Positions 12,590-38,100 of a DNA stretch of 64,000 bases are shown piece after piece. The stretch is from Ornithodoros turicata (taxonomy: Eukaryota; Arthropoda; Arachnida; Ixodida; Argasidae): the NCBI RefSeq assembly GCF_037126465.1, contig NC_088201.1, positions 7,879,001-7,943,000 on the forward strand, read 5' to 3'. Under the pieces are notes generated by a model. The model did not search any database, was not told the DNA's origin, and saw nothing but the letters and a program-made list of their open reading frames with translations. Positions within the stretch are counted from its first letter, which is position 1. Every line of letters starts with the position of its first letter. The position numbers and the translations under genes were made by a program.

Positions 12590-13445
12590 CGTCCTCGGCC
12601 TCTTCCTCCGCTGGCTCGGCCGCCCGGGTCTCGGTGGCTGTGCGGGTCGGCGGCTGTCGTTGAAGGATGATCGAGGTCAGATACCTGTCGACGCGGTCGC
12701 ATGACCTGCCGGTCGCTTAGTCACCGGCGAGCGTGCCAGTGGGACCCGCCGTACCAGAATTCGGAACCAGCTATTGGTCTGCCTTTTCGGACGCTCCGGG
12801 CCCAAAATACTATGACAATCTGGTCCACGCAACGTGGTGGAAGCAGCCACCAGAGTAACGAACCGCCATGACAGTCTCTCGCTACTGCCGTTTTCGCCGT
12901 GGGGCTTCGTTTCCTTTCGGGACTGCCGGGATCCGTCCGGGAAGCCACGCGGGCACGGGGCGCGCGGGACCCAGGAAGCGGTTCGGCTGGCCCTTTGCAG
13001 GTCGTCGCTGGATCGCCGAAGCGGGTGTCCGCGACCATCCCTCCGTGCCCGGTGGATACAACGGAGCGGTGCGTGGACACCCGCCCCCGCGGGAACCTCC
13101 GTCGTGTGTCGTGTTCACCGCCCCTCCCAGGATATAGGGGCGGTGCCGGTGCGGTGCCTTGTGTTAAATATTGTGGTGAAGTGCGGTGTTTGTGCTGGTG
13201 CAGTGCAGTGCAGTGTAGCGGGCTCGCGGGTCATGGTGCGTCTTCCCCCAAAAGCATTACAGAGTCGGATGCTTGTTGGGCCCCACGCGCTTCGGTCCCG
13301 CTTGGACCCGAGACGACCCGAGAGTCGCGTCTGCGGGCGATGTTGCCATGGCGATCTCGGGCAGAGCTGTCCTGCGCTTATTCCAAAACTCCGCGTGTAG
13401 CCGACTTGGCTAGGGCCGTCTGGGGTCTGTTCTCGGGGAGGTGAC
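12590..13445. other. GC-rich, CpG-rich island
   Basis: About 850 bp is strikingly richer in G+C and CpG than the AT-leaning flanks, and several overlapping long open frames occur on both strands for that reason alone (for example 12834-13400 and 12899-13444). I recognise no protein. It could be an unannotated promoter or first exon, an LTR, or the 5' part of a retrotransposon. A short imperfect tandem GTGCAGTGCAGTGCAGTG lies near 13197. Confidence 0.45.
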
Positions 13446-16400
13446 GACCGCAAAATTTAAAACTTCTGCAGGGTGAGGCCGAGGAGGCTCAGCACAAAAA
13501 GTGCACAAAAAACGATGCTCGAGAACTGTGCCATGCACAATGCGCTTTCCCAGATTCTCTTCCATCGGCTTCTGGGTGCCTCTTGCGCACTAAACATTTC
13601 CCCCCGAGGGGGAAATTTGTAAAAATTTGTTACGAGCTGGCAGGTTGTTCTGGTGAGGTGTTGAGATGCAAATAAAGGATAGGTTTCGTGTGGTGACAAC
13701 AAATTCGCGTGCAAAGATGTCCTGGATGTAGCCATATCTGCAGGCACGCGATGTCTTCCTCAAAGTTTAAGCTTAGCCTTGACTTTTCATTGGCGTAAAG
13801 TTGTGCCGCACAATTTGTATCTTGTCCCCTATGAACACACTTTGCTTCGAGCGTCTCTGACAGTGGAAGAACTGCCAAGACTTCGTGTCTCCATTGCACT
13901 TCGGGGCTGCCTTCAAACTGCTATGGGGCTACCACACACTCAGGTATGATGAGACGGAGCATTGTTACAAGATTTATGGGTACTAAACTTGAGCATTTCT
14001 CTGCTTTCAGACGAACGAGTCACAAGGGTACCTGGTCCCTCAACAGATGAATGCCTTAACGAGCCTACATCTTTTTCCAACGTTTATGTCATCGAGGCTT
14101 AGCAAGAAACATCAAGGTGAGGTAGCCTCTTGAGCGGCAACGGACAAAAAAAAAAAGCATTAAAAAATTGCCGATTCGTGTTTGGCAGAAGGATTTGGAA
14201 CATCCGTGAAATGTTTGTTATTGCAGCAACGCAAGCTCTACAAGATTCGAACAGCATGTCACACACAAGAAGCTTCGGTTCCGAACATCACATCTGACAC
14301 AAAAAAATCGCAACGTCCCTCTCGGCAATTCGTATCTGAACATAACCCAAATTGCACAGCACGTGATGAGCTAAGCAAGCAAACTTTCTCCGTCCCCTTC
14401 GTGGTGAAGTGTCCCGACGGGTAGACCCGTTCCGCAAGTTTCCAGCTCTGACATGAGTCGAGAAAAGCAAGTGTGCAGTGGGGTGCTTTTTTCTTATTAT
14501 CACTGATGCATATGGCGTGGTGGTTGCAAGGTGCGGTGATGTGTGCGTGATTATGAAACGCAATTAAGGCCGCGAAAGCCTAGCTGCGTGTTCACTATAG
14601 TGATGTGCTGTGAAGTGCTGGTGAGGAATCTCGTGAGCATCATACTTATCAAGCGCGTAGCCCCTGTGGTGAAGAAGACGACGACGAGGACGATCTCTGC
14701 AACGCAAGCTTACGCTCATCACGCATGACGTGCATTGTCACACATCACACAAAAAGTACAAAAAACGCAACAGTCAAAGAAAGTTACACGCTTGTGCCTC
14801 GGTGGTTGATAGGGAAAGGGGTGGGCTTTTACCGTCAAAACATGACAAGTCTGGGTGCGTGCTGCAGCATCCGCAGATCCTTGTCGACGGGCAGAATTCG
14901 TATTGCTCCGCAGCAATACGCATCGAAAAAAATTTCAAGAGGCCTCGTTGGTAACGAAGACGTTGTGTAAATCATCCGTGAGAAGATTGTAACGTGACTT
15001 GCAAGCATAGTGCTGTCCGAGATATCGCAATAAATGTACAGCAAAGATGCAACTACTGCTTCTGCGTTAATATTTTTTTTTTTTTTTTTATAACTGTCCT
15101 AAATATTTGGCTCACCAATGCCCTGCTGAAAGAATTCAGTGCCGATTAGCTATATTAGTAAGGCTTTTTCTTTTTTTTTTTTTTAACATCTTAGTAATAT
15201 GGAACATTTAATCGTAAAAAAAAAAAAAGGAAATTCAGTGCGAGCAAAAGTGATTAGGTTGAGATAAAGCTTCTTTCACTCTTAGGTGGAATTGGAGTAA
15301 CAAGAGTAGCCAGCACAACTACAGACTGAAGAAGAAAATTTCATGATGTGGAAACTGTCCTCCTGTGGAAATGTATGCAGCAAGGCTTTCCCGTGAAGTT
15401 TTAGCACACTGCCTGTGCACTATTTCTGAACAAGGTGGGACGCCAGCCCAATTAATAAGCAATACGTGGGGATGGCCATAAGTATTTGTTCGCAAGTGAA
15501 GCGAATACTTGTTTGATTCGAATTCCGAACCGAATATGAATCGAATCGAATCCCTCTTCTATACTGAATATATATTTAAATGGTTGCCAGGAAAAAGGCC
15601 ACGCAAGAACAAACAATTAAAGGGCAGCGAAACCACTAGAGACACTGTTAAAGTGCACTAGCAGACTTGTCCTATCACTTAAGTCAAAACAAGGTGGCGC
15701 AGCACTCGGTTTTGTCTCGAATGCGCCACCTTCTGACAGAGACTTACACTTTTATACCGCTACAAACTAAAATATATTGCCTGTATCTGCTCTCTGTTGA
15801 GGTTTCCTGTATGTTTGCACTTTATTCCTGCGAGATTGTACAACCAGAGGGACTCAGCCAAATATAGCGCACGCACAAATGTACACAGAATCGGCACACA
15901 AGGATCGGATAAGGAGAGCAGACAGGCATCCGGCTTTTGAACACCTGTGGTCGCTCTTAGCGCGCTCTCAGGTTTCCGGAGGGCCGATGAGAGTCAGTTG
16001 GCGTCTCTGCCTCAACGTGATAAGCACATGGCATGCATTCCTTTTAGTAAAGTAAAGTTTCCCTATAACCGTTCCCCTGCCTCAACTCACATTGCCACTC
16101 CGCCTGTGCTGGCAAACCGTTCCATTTTGAAGCTATTCGCTTTGGTTCTACAGTTATTTGCTTGCCTTTACATTGCCTTTAAGCACTACTTGTGTAGTTA
16201 AAACTCTTCACAGATTCAGTATACTATCACATGTAAAGAAAAGTAGATGGGACCAGGGTGACTGGAACGATCGCAAGGTTATCGCATGCACACACAGGCA
16301 AGGAATTCTTCCTACAGCTCGTGGCTCATTTTAATGTGCATAAGTTTCAATGCCAACCATTTCAGTAGATGCTTTGTTCTTCAGATTCAATGCAAACAAC

Positions 16401-17931
16401 CTAGCGGTGTGAGGGTCCAGGAAAGGAAGGAGCACACCCTAAAGGGTACAAGATGGAAAGAACTATTTTCCAGATTCCACACACGTCCAACAGTGCAACA
16501 GAAGGAGTTTAGTGCTCTTTTAACATGGGAATGTTTAGTGCATCTATATACGAATCACTGGTATTCTGCAAGACTCTTCCATTGATGTAACTGCTTCTTT
16601 GAGTAAGAACTGAAAAAATGAACAACCAAAAAGTTCCAAGCTAGTAAACGTGCTAATTAAGCACTTGTTTCTAGTTGCTGAAGAAAGTGTAAAAACCTCT
16701 ACTGGGCATTCCTATATTTAACGGTTAAGCCCAGGCTAATTGACATTGCCCAGAAAGCGCTACCTGACGAGAGCCGATTATAGGGCATTGGTACATCGAA
16801 AGCGGGAGTTTGTAAGTTTCAAAGGGTGGCTTGCATCTTTCATTCTTCATCTTTTATCATGGCTTGCAAGTTTATTTTTTCTGCACTGTTCAGAGTTTTA
16901 TGAAGCACAAGAATAAGTAAACTGCAAATTTGCCCAGACAGTAAGGCCCAGTTCTAAGCGTGTTCACTACATAACCCTCTGGATTTTACTCACATTAATT
17001 ATATTATATTACAACTGCTTCCATGTGAAAGTTTATTGGGGAAACATCAGTAAAAACATCACAATATTTGCAGAGTTCATAAATATTTTTGAAACCTTTG
17101 TGCCGAATCATTTTCTCACAGCTCCATTTCAATATTTTTTGCCATTTCATGTCTTTGCCTTACACTGCAGTTCTATCTTTCATCTGTCATTTATGACTAA
17201 TGTTATTATTTATGGTGTACCATATCTATTATGTATGGCATGTCTTAGTTGGGAGGCCCTAACTCATGCCCACTACTGGGTTTCCCAGGCAATACCTAGA
17301 TGGCTAAACAAGGCAAGGAACCAAGCTGTTTTGTAGTCCATGATAAAAAGTTTAGGAGAGAGCCTGGTGGTGCTTTGTATGTAAGGCTGTGACCTTGTTC
17401 GGATGATGAATTTCATTGTTTTGCAGTGCTCTGCTTTGCTGTGTTGTCTTTAGTATCTTTCCCCTGCACTGGGTTTTAGCACTTTTTACGCCTAACACCT
17501 ATACTGATTAAAAGGAGGAGGCACCTCACAGGTAATGTACAGGTAAGATCTTACTGTTTGGTTAAATGCTTTCTCCAGATTTGAGAGGGAAAAATTGTGT
17601 GCGATCGATACATTCAGGTATCAGGTTAGTTTTGTTCTTTCTGTCCGGCAAGCAGACCACAGTTAAAGTGGTTGTGACACATTGACAGATGTGATTCATT
17701 ACATGATGCACACGTTATATGCACACTAGAGTACTGGGAAAAAAAAATTTTTTTCTACACATTGTACTTCGCATGATGTAAACCTCAAAGAGCTCCGGCC
17801 ATTTCCATTGGCAGTCGTAAGCACGCGACCTCTCTCGCACTTCCTCCCTGGTGGAGACTCTGCTGTAAAACCTGGAATGCAGGTTCCCGTCGATGCAAAT
17901 GGCATCTTACATTTATCCGGAATGCGCTATG
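13446..17931. other. Intergenic, no gene recognised; T-rich tracts
   Basis: No exon chain or conserved frame. Contains T runs at about 15070-15089 and 15169-15183, a GAATCGAATCGAAT simple repeat near 15537, and a small inverted repeat (AAGGTGGCGCA / TGCGCCACCTT, about 15690-15731). The 103-codon frame at 17025-17336 has no recognisable domain. Confidence 0.45.
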
Positions 17932-18453
17932 CAGTGATGGCCAGTAGTTAACTACATGTAGTTAGACTACTAGTTAAACTACCGCATGGTAGTTAAAAAG
18001 TAGTTATCAACTACTTGCAGAAATGTAGTGTGCAACTACTAGTTAAACTACTATTTCGAGTAGTTAACTACAGTAGTTAGGATACAGCAGGCGCCAACTA
18101 GTTCCGATTTTGCCGCGAGCTTTACGGCACGACTGTGCTTCCGACTTTTACCTTGAGCTACTTGTTTGACGAGAACGGAGGTGCAGAGCAATGGAGCAAT
18201 GTGTACTAAATCTTCACTTTTATTACTGCTTGTGATTCATATTTAGGTGTCCAAGAACACTGTTGAATGGGATTGGTGCTGATGCACAACGTCAAGTAGT
18301 TACAGATGTAGTTAAAATACATAGCAGTAGTTAAAGAAGTAGTTTTAACTACCTGCCCTGAAAAGTAGTTGAACTACTAGTTAAGCTACTGCATCGCGAA
18401 GTAGTTAGTAGTTATAGTTAAACTACTGTAGAGGTAGTTAGTGGCCATCACTG
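17932..18453. mobile_element. hAT-like non-autonomous element rich in GTAGTTAACTAC palindromes
   Basis: The left end CAGTGATGGCCA (17932-17943) is mirrored exactly by TGGCCATCACTG at the right end (18442-18453). Inside, both flanks are filled with TAGTTAACTA-type palindromes, and a non-repetitive core of about 200 bp lies at about 18090-18290. The CAGTGATGG start fits hAT ends (CAGNG). The flanking 8-mers do not match, so no target duplication supports it. Confidence 0.65.
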
Positions 18454-20684
18454 CTGAAATATTTATATCAGACACGCTTTATGTTTGGTACTAAATAGTG
18501 GATGTGATACGTGATAGAGCACATACGTGAGTGGAATTCGGAGAAATCGGGCTTAACCTGAAAAGGCCATAACCTATTTACAGGTGGCACACTTCTGCTA
18601 AGAGAAAAATTGAGTAGAAGCTTTTGGCAGTACACAAGAGCTACAGCAGTTACAGCAACATTTTCCAATATCGAGCAATAATATTTACGGATTCACAGAA
18701 GCAGCTATAGTCAGAAATTCAGGAGGTGTTGCCACTGTTTGTAGTGTCCTATTTTTTTCTCTAAATGCCCCAAGAAGATTATGAAGCTTTCATCTATCCT
18801 GCGAAGCAAACAGTTCTTTTTCTCAGTTCAGGCTGACGCTCAAAGTTTATTGCCTGCTTCAAGCTTAGTTGCAAAGCAGAAGACTACAGGCTCTAACTTG
18901 TCCAAGAAGCATACTTTCCATGTCCCAAAATGAGGTTTTATTAGGAACACCAAGATGCTTGTCTAAAATAATACACAAATCATTCTCAATCAATTCTCAA
19001 TTCAATTTTGCACATTCTATTTTCATTTCAGTAAACTATGGTACATATGCAAAAGCGTAGACTACAGGGGGCAGTGGGGCTCGGGGGGCCCCCCCACCGG
19101 GATGCTCTATCGGGGGCAGAGTCCCCCGATAGTCTGGGGGTCCTCCACCCTCCCTTCACCCCACAGTATTTACATGAATCCACCTGGCAAAACAAAGTGT
19201 GACAATGAGATGAAGACACATTTGTATGTGTCTGTCTTGTCGCACTTTTCGTTTCCCCATGTGTCTTCACCTTGCACAACATTCTACCTTCCCAAACCTA
19301 TGAACCCAAACCTATGTGAGACTCTGGAGTCCGCACCCGCATTTGTTTCGCGACAGGCGAGGGCGAGAAGGATCCTCCGTAACGTTGTAGTAGATGGGGC
19401 AATTAAACATAGATGGACAAACACAACACGAGCCTCACAACGCCCAGTTGCATACTTCAAATCCCACAGCCAGTGCCTTTTCTTCAACTGCCATGATTCA
19501 GGATCCTCCTTCCTTCCTTAAACGCACAGATGAGATCATACGAAAATGTACTCCGTCCTCAGTAGTATCGCTTCGCCGCTTGTCTGGTCTGCTGAAGACA
19601 CCCGGTGCTTGACATGTCAGTCTACGGGAACAGACTGTCAGCCTGACATGCAGGATGAACAAATATCTCGTCAAGAGACCACGGTTGCGTGCTGAAGCAT
19701 ATGAAACTCCAAGCTCGCCAGGTCCACCTGCCGCCGTGTCACCTAACTATGGCAATGCCTACAGTACGCAGTGATGGATCCAGGGGGGGGGGGGGGGCTT
19801 TTTGGAACAGTGGCAGGGATTGAACGCTTACTTCTTCATGCGGTGTGCACTGGCCCATTCGCACTGACATTCCTAATGAAAAAGGCCACGCTACATTATT
19901 TGAAATAACGTTTTCATAATTTAATGTTTGGCTTTGTGTCCTGAAACTTTTGTAATTTGCGAAAAATGCCCGGTAGTTAGCTGTTAAAATTTGCTTGGAA
20001 CCTGAACAACAACAAATAGAAAAAAGCATCACAAAGCTTAATTCAGGGTTTCCACTCATGGTCCCTTATCTAATCCCTAATCTTATTTGCATAGGTTGTT
20101 TGTGCATTCAACCACAGTGCAGTGAGAGTGGTCAGAGTGCACGAAAATGCCAGCTTCTCCTGGAGTCCCCACGCCGCCCATGCAGTGTAGAGAGTAAGGG
20201 TGAGGCGCGTTTCGTGCTGCAGTAAAGGCTAAAGTTCTGGTCTATGTGTAGATGAAAGTACAGAGCAGTCATAGCATTTGTGATCCAGCAATCATAACCC
20301 CATGACCCAACAATCATAAGAATCATTGTTAAACCTACTTACACACTAAACCAAATAGTGGCTATACTTTGTGGCCACTGCAGCACTGCACAAAGTATGA
20401 CTAGGTGCGGCTCGGTCCAAAGCTACAACCATCATGCACATGAAGGTTTGACTAAGCGACCCTAGGCTGAATTTTTAGAAAGCCTGTATGGCAAAGATAC
20501 ACTGCGGCTATTGATAATGAACATACATATGCATACCCTAAAAAGCAAAGAGGTATATTACACATTCCATATAGAACCAAAGATCAGACCCAGCAATCCA
20601 TACAAAGCTAATTACTTGGGGTTGCAAAGATACTACTCGATACTGTATTGTGTCCACATTACGTAGATTTAAAAAAAAAGTTCA
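18454..20684. other. Intergenic; hairpin at 19107-19132 and G-run
   Basis: No gene recognised. CTATCGGGGG and CCCCCGATAG (19107-19116 and 19123-19132) form a perfect GC-rich hairpin next to a G/C-only stretch. A run of 15 or so G lies near 19785. The motif GGACAAACACAACACGAGCC near 19413 resembles the retroposon body seen at 57190 and 63550. Confidence 0.45.
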
Positions 20685-20689
20685 GTGTT

Positions 20690-20800
20690 AACGCCGCGAA
20701 GCAACTGCGGCTATGAGCGGCATACAGATGGTGGGCAGATGGAGAGAGGACAGCAGGAAAAAGTGGGGGACAGGGGAGCTAGTATGCGCCCTGCGCTGAC
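20690..20800 (+). repeat. Dispersed repeat, copy 2 (GCGCCGCGAAGCAACT family)
   Basis: ACGCCGCGAAGCAACTGCGG then CTATGAGCGG, and GGAGAGAGGACAGCAGGA, in the same order and orientation as the copy at 1583. Similarity fades after about 110 bp. Confidence 0.6.
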
Positions 20801-21140
20801 TTCACACCTTAACTGGCTCGGCCATGCCGCTGGTGTAGAAAATTACTGCCCACAAAAGGTCTCTGAGCTGAGTAAGTCAAGAATGCGATGTTTAATGTGC
20901 TTGTACTTCAGGCATGGACGCACACTTCTTGTCTAATATACAGGGTGCCTGTGCTACTGCAGTGCAGACTGTTTACAGCCTCCCAGCACATAGAATATAA
21001 ATGTTTTCAACGAATCAAAGCACCCACATTTTTGGCAAGGCACCTCAGTAGCTGATCCAACAGGTATTTTACTGTATGACGCACACACTGCCAATTTCGA
21101 CAGCAAGCCCAACCTCCTGAAGCTGCCCTTCTGTGGGTAT

Positions 21141-21407
21141 GATGATGATGATGATGATTTCGGTTTTTATGGTGCACAGACAACTAAGGTCATAGTGCGC
21201 CAAAACTGTGGTGAAATTATGACTAATTAAATTTGTGCGTGAACAATGATAGAGATGCGATCAGTTAAACTTCTATGCGACGTCCAGTAAAAGCTTCTTT
21301 ACAAATGCATAAAACAGCTATATAAAATTACGAGAGATTGACTATCCCGGTGTCTTTCAAGAAGTTAAAAATGCTGTTACAAGGGACGATAGCCTCATCA
21401 CCCAGCA
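21141..21407 (-). mobile_element. Retroposon copy (LINE 3' end or SINE) with 13-bp target duplication
   Basis: Read on the minus strand, it ends in an ATC/ATG trinucleotide tail (21141-21159). Just before this is a segment (TTTGGCGCACTATGACCTTA) that I recall as a common arthropod retroposon 3' end. It is bounded by an exact 13-bp direct repeat, CTTCTGTGGGTAT, at 21128-21140 and 21408-21420, the hallmark of target-primed insertion. It lies downstream of the PSMD4 poly(A) signals. Confidence 0.75.
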
Positions 21408-21646
21408 CTTCTGTGGGTATCTACTTCACATATCTATCACTGGCAACCTCATTCTTTTGAATGTGCGAGAAAAAATTACTTCCGGTGCAACTATACTGCA
21501 CAAACTCTGGCTGAGAATGTGTGAGGTAACTGTGCAAGAAAATGTGAAAAAGAGTGAAAAGCTCACTCTCCTTTTTTTTCACCAGAATACTTTCCCGCCC
21601 AGACATGACACACGCTGTGGTTCTAGGAAATAACATGCTGCAAGCA

Positions 21647-21652
21647 TTTATT
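21647..21652 (-). terminator. Candidate PSMD4 poly(A) signal AATAAA
   Basis: The plus strand reads TTTATT, so the transcript reads AATAAA about 105 nt after the PSMD4 stop. A second AATAAA (21718-21723) lies only about 35 nt after the stop. Either could be used. I infer the more distal one because it leaves a more usual 3' UTR. Confidence 0.5.
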
Positions 21653-21756
21653 CAGCATAATCCACCTGAAGCACAGTTTCTAGAGCCTCTGAGGCTAACG
21701 ATATCGGCCTTCCCAGATTTATTCTCCACGACTATGGACCCAGCCCCCAGGTTTCC

Positions 21757-34839
<13,083 letters not shown>

Positions 34840-35164
34840 CCTGAACGCAACGACACAGCAGCAGTGACTGATTATCCCTCAGCCGCACAACTTCTACAAC
34901 TGATGGTTGCGTAGTACCTTGCAAGTAACATGACACAAATATGGGGCAATATCTTGCATAAATATAAAAAGTATTAAGATGAAAATGTTTTTTAAATGGA
35001 CAATTTGAATGTTTACATATGCTGGACACATACACACCTTCTACAATCGTTAATCATCACTGGCTTGTTCGACAGTAGGAAAGATGGCGACGATTCATGT
35101 ATCGTAGTAGCTTTAACGCCCACATTCATGTAATCTTCATTAAAATTGATACGCTATATTAAAC
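34840..35164. promoter_or_regulatory. Shared divergent promoter region between PSMD4 and EXOC4
   Basis: These 325 bp separate the minus-strand PSMD4 start codon from the plus-strand EXOC4 start codon, so both 5' UTRs and core promoters should lie here unless an upstream non-coding exon exists. I see no TATA box. AAGATGGCGA at 35081-35090 resembles a YY1-type site, which is common near TATA-less housekeeping starts. The EXOC4 start sits in a reasonable initiation context (AAACATGGC). A 7-codon open frame from ATG 35084 to TAG 35107 would be an upstream ORF for EXOC4 if transcription starts before it. Confidence 0.7.
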
Positions 35165-38100
35165 ATGGCAAATTTCGTAAGTTCGTCGGGTGGTCCTATT
35201 AGGCCACCAAGGACCTTTAAGACAACAAAAGACTCGGTAAGTGAAATTGATCACGGCTTTCCGCATATTGGTAGTCGAGACGGATGTCCACATATTCACC
35301 GTATCATCGGTGCGTAAAGTTTTTGGCATACACATACTCGCTTCAAAACGATCCTTGCAACTGCTATCGAAAAATTGGCGGTGCACTCACTGCTTCAGCA
35401 AGCCTGTAAGCTAAGAAATAACCAGTTTCTCGCAGTTGCCCGTGTATTCAGGTGACATTGCGGTATTTCTTTTCTTAACAACGTGGTAAAAATATGTTTC
35501 AGAATGGCCTACTTATTTCAGTCATTCGATCGCTTTCAGCGAGGTAAGTATCCTGTAGTACATGCTAGATTCCAGGTTTAAGGAAGAAGGTAATTCCCGT
35601 GTATGCACCCTTTCGTAGCCAAAGCAGCGCCGATCGTGACAAGGAGAAAGCGAAATTGGAGAAAGAATTCAAGAGAAGTGATCAAAAATTGGATGACTTG
35701 GTTTCACGTAAGTTATTTGCTTTCCATGACATTGCTTTCACACATCAGTATCTTCATGTTTGGATAAACGAAGTACACAAACAAGCAGGGGCGTATCTCA
35801 GATCGCGATTTGAGGCGCAATATGGGGAGCAATGTGTCAATGTCAGTAGCATGTCGAGCCCATTTCGGTGACCATTTGATCGTCTAACTTTGCACATCCG
35901 ATACCAAAGTTACAGCAGAGAGATACATGCTGTTTAATGCTAACAAGGATTTGTTTGTTTATGAAACTTCCATCTCACAGAAAATAAAGAAGACCTAACG
36001 AAGGCAATGCAAGATTTCAGCAAGATATCATCCAAAATATCAAGTAAGACTTGAGTGTGTTGTATCTTTTATTGATTTAAAACCTGCAATCACAGTATTA
36101 TGCTTGCACAGTTTTTCTCACCCAAGCCGTACACACGCTGTTTGCATAAATAAAAATATTAGATGCTGCCTTACCTGTCACAAATTTTATGAACGCATGC
36201 TATTTCTCTTCCAGTTTCATTACAATTCCTTCAACCTCTGTTGTCGTACACAGAAAGCTAAAACATTATGAATCACACCTGCTGGATGATTTGGTCAGCC
36301 TACTGAAGCCAAACAATGTTATCGCCTGTCTTCATTTTGTTCTTTTTGTATTTCATTTTTACTGCTGCAGCAGGACAATGCCAATGGAAAATGAAACTGA
36401 TGCAATTGCAAGAAAAGTGCAAAGTGGGGTCAGACAAGGCATTGCGCAGTATCTTTGATGCAGTCAAGAGGGATATGGCTCGCGTGAATCAACCTGTGGT
36501 TTAGCGGCAGTTTTAAGTCAAATGTTTCAAACTTTTGTAGTGTCCAGAGAGAAAATCCACTCCCTCAAGGAAAAACTCACAACATGCAAGGTTCTGCTGC
36601 ACTGCAAGCGAGATGAACTGAAGAAGTTATGGCTTGAAGCAATTGAGCACAAGCATGTGCTGCAGCTGTTGGAAGAGATGTGAGGATTTATGCCTTTCAT
36701 ACTTATAATTATGATAGGTGTTATCCACTGCAAAGAGAGTTTACACCACTGCTCGAACATCTCAAATTTTTGGTAACATTTTTTTGTAGAACCAAACCAA
36801 TACCAAATGAATACACCTAAAATATTTTTGCCTCCCCCCCCCCCCCCAAAAAAAAACATATTCTCCATTATACAGGCAACCATGTGAGGCATGTAAGTCC
36901 ATGGGAATGCAAGCCTCATTGAATAGAGTAAATGCACTGTTGTGAAATAGCTACAGCACAATGGCATATCTGTTAAGGGGGAATCACTTCGTCGCAAGAC
37001 AATAGGGAAAGTTTGTTCGCACACCTCTCCGAAACGGCGTAAAATATCGTCGAAACAGAACTACTGGAGTCTTCTCCTTGTATTACCCTTGTCAGTGACA
37101 CATTTTGTAGAATTCCAGGACTATCCGTCGATTTGTATTGGGCCCGAATTCGCAAATATTTTAGTGCGCGACACTCTATCGGGATGGCAGCACATGTTCG
37201 AGACGCACCAAACTTTAATTTATTAAAAATCAACGGCTCAACCTTGTCCTCTAAAAAATACGTCATTGACTAGAGAAAAGCCAAGGGAACACGCAGTACC
37301 AATGTTATGATGATCGTTTAGAGCGTTCACGTGTCTTGTGCGAACGAAAATCACCCATAGCTTGCTGAAGAAGTGATTCCGCCTTAATATTTTGGACACC
37401 CTCAGTCTTTTTGGCGCATAACATGCCAGTAAAAGGAACTCTTTTTTTTTTTTTCTCTGCACATTGGTAAGGTCGCAGTACTACTCATGTGATTTCTCTA
37501 TCTTGACCAGCAAATGATGTGGATGCAGTGTTAGTACACACACAGACAGTACATCAACAGCAGTGTCCTTCCCCCGTCGAAGTACAAAAGCCGCACATGT
37601 ACCACATTTACTTACAACATTTGTGGGGCTTTTCACTAACAAAACCGCATATTTCCAAATTTTTATGCGTCTTAAAAACAGGAAGCAAGACATAGTTTAG
37701 ACATAGCAAGACAGCAAGCAGACATAGACATAGCAAGATATAGACATAGACATAGCATAGATAGCAAGACAGCAAGCACACATAGACATAGCAAGACATA
37801 GACATAGACACAGCATAGACATAGACATAGACATAGCAAGACATAGAACTTTAAAGTAGGTGATCACCACTAAATATGAGATGTTTCAGCAATGTCTGTT
37901 GCACGTGGTTTTGTGGAATGACTCTTACGGTGTCTTCGACATATTTTCCTTTGCAGCGAGTCTCTCGTTGAAGTGCCAGACAAGGTCAACACGTTCCTAA
38001 ACAAGAAGCAGTATCTTCATGCGACAAAGCTTCTTGTGTCGTCTGGTGAGTTCCTGGTAGAACAGGTTTTCTTTACTAGATTTTGTTAGAATCTTTGCGC

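Noticed and set aside
12834..13444. Long overlapping open frames (188 and 181 codons) as genes
   Set aside because: They overlap in different frames on the same strand and on the other strand within a GC-rich island. Composition alone removes stop codons, and no domain is visible.
36189..36504. Open frames between EXOC4 exons 4 and 5
   Set aside because: No similarity to Sec8. The junction from exon 4 (36043) straight to exon 5 (36541) restores a methionine codon and continuous homology, so this is intron.
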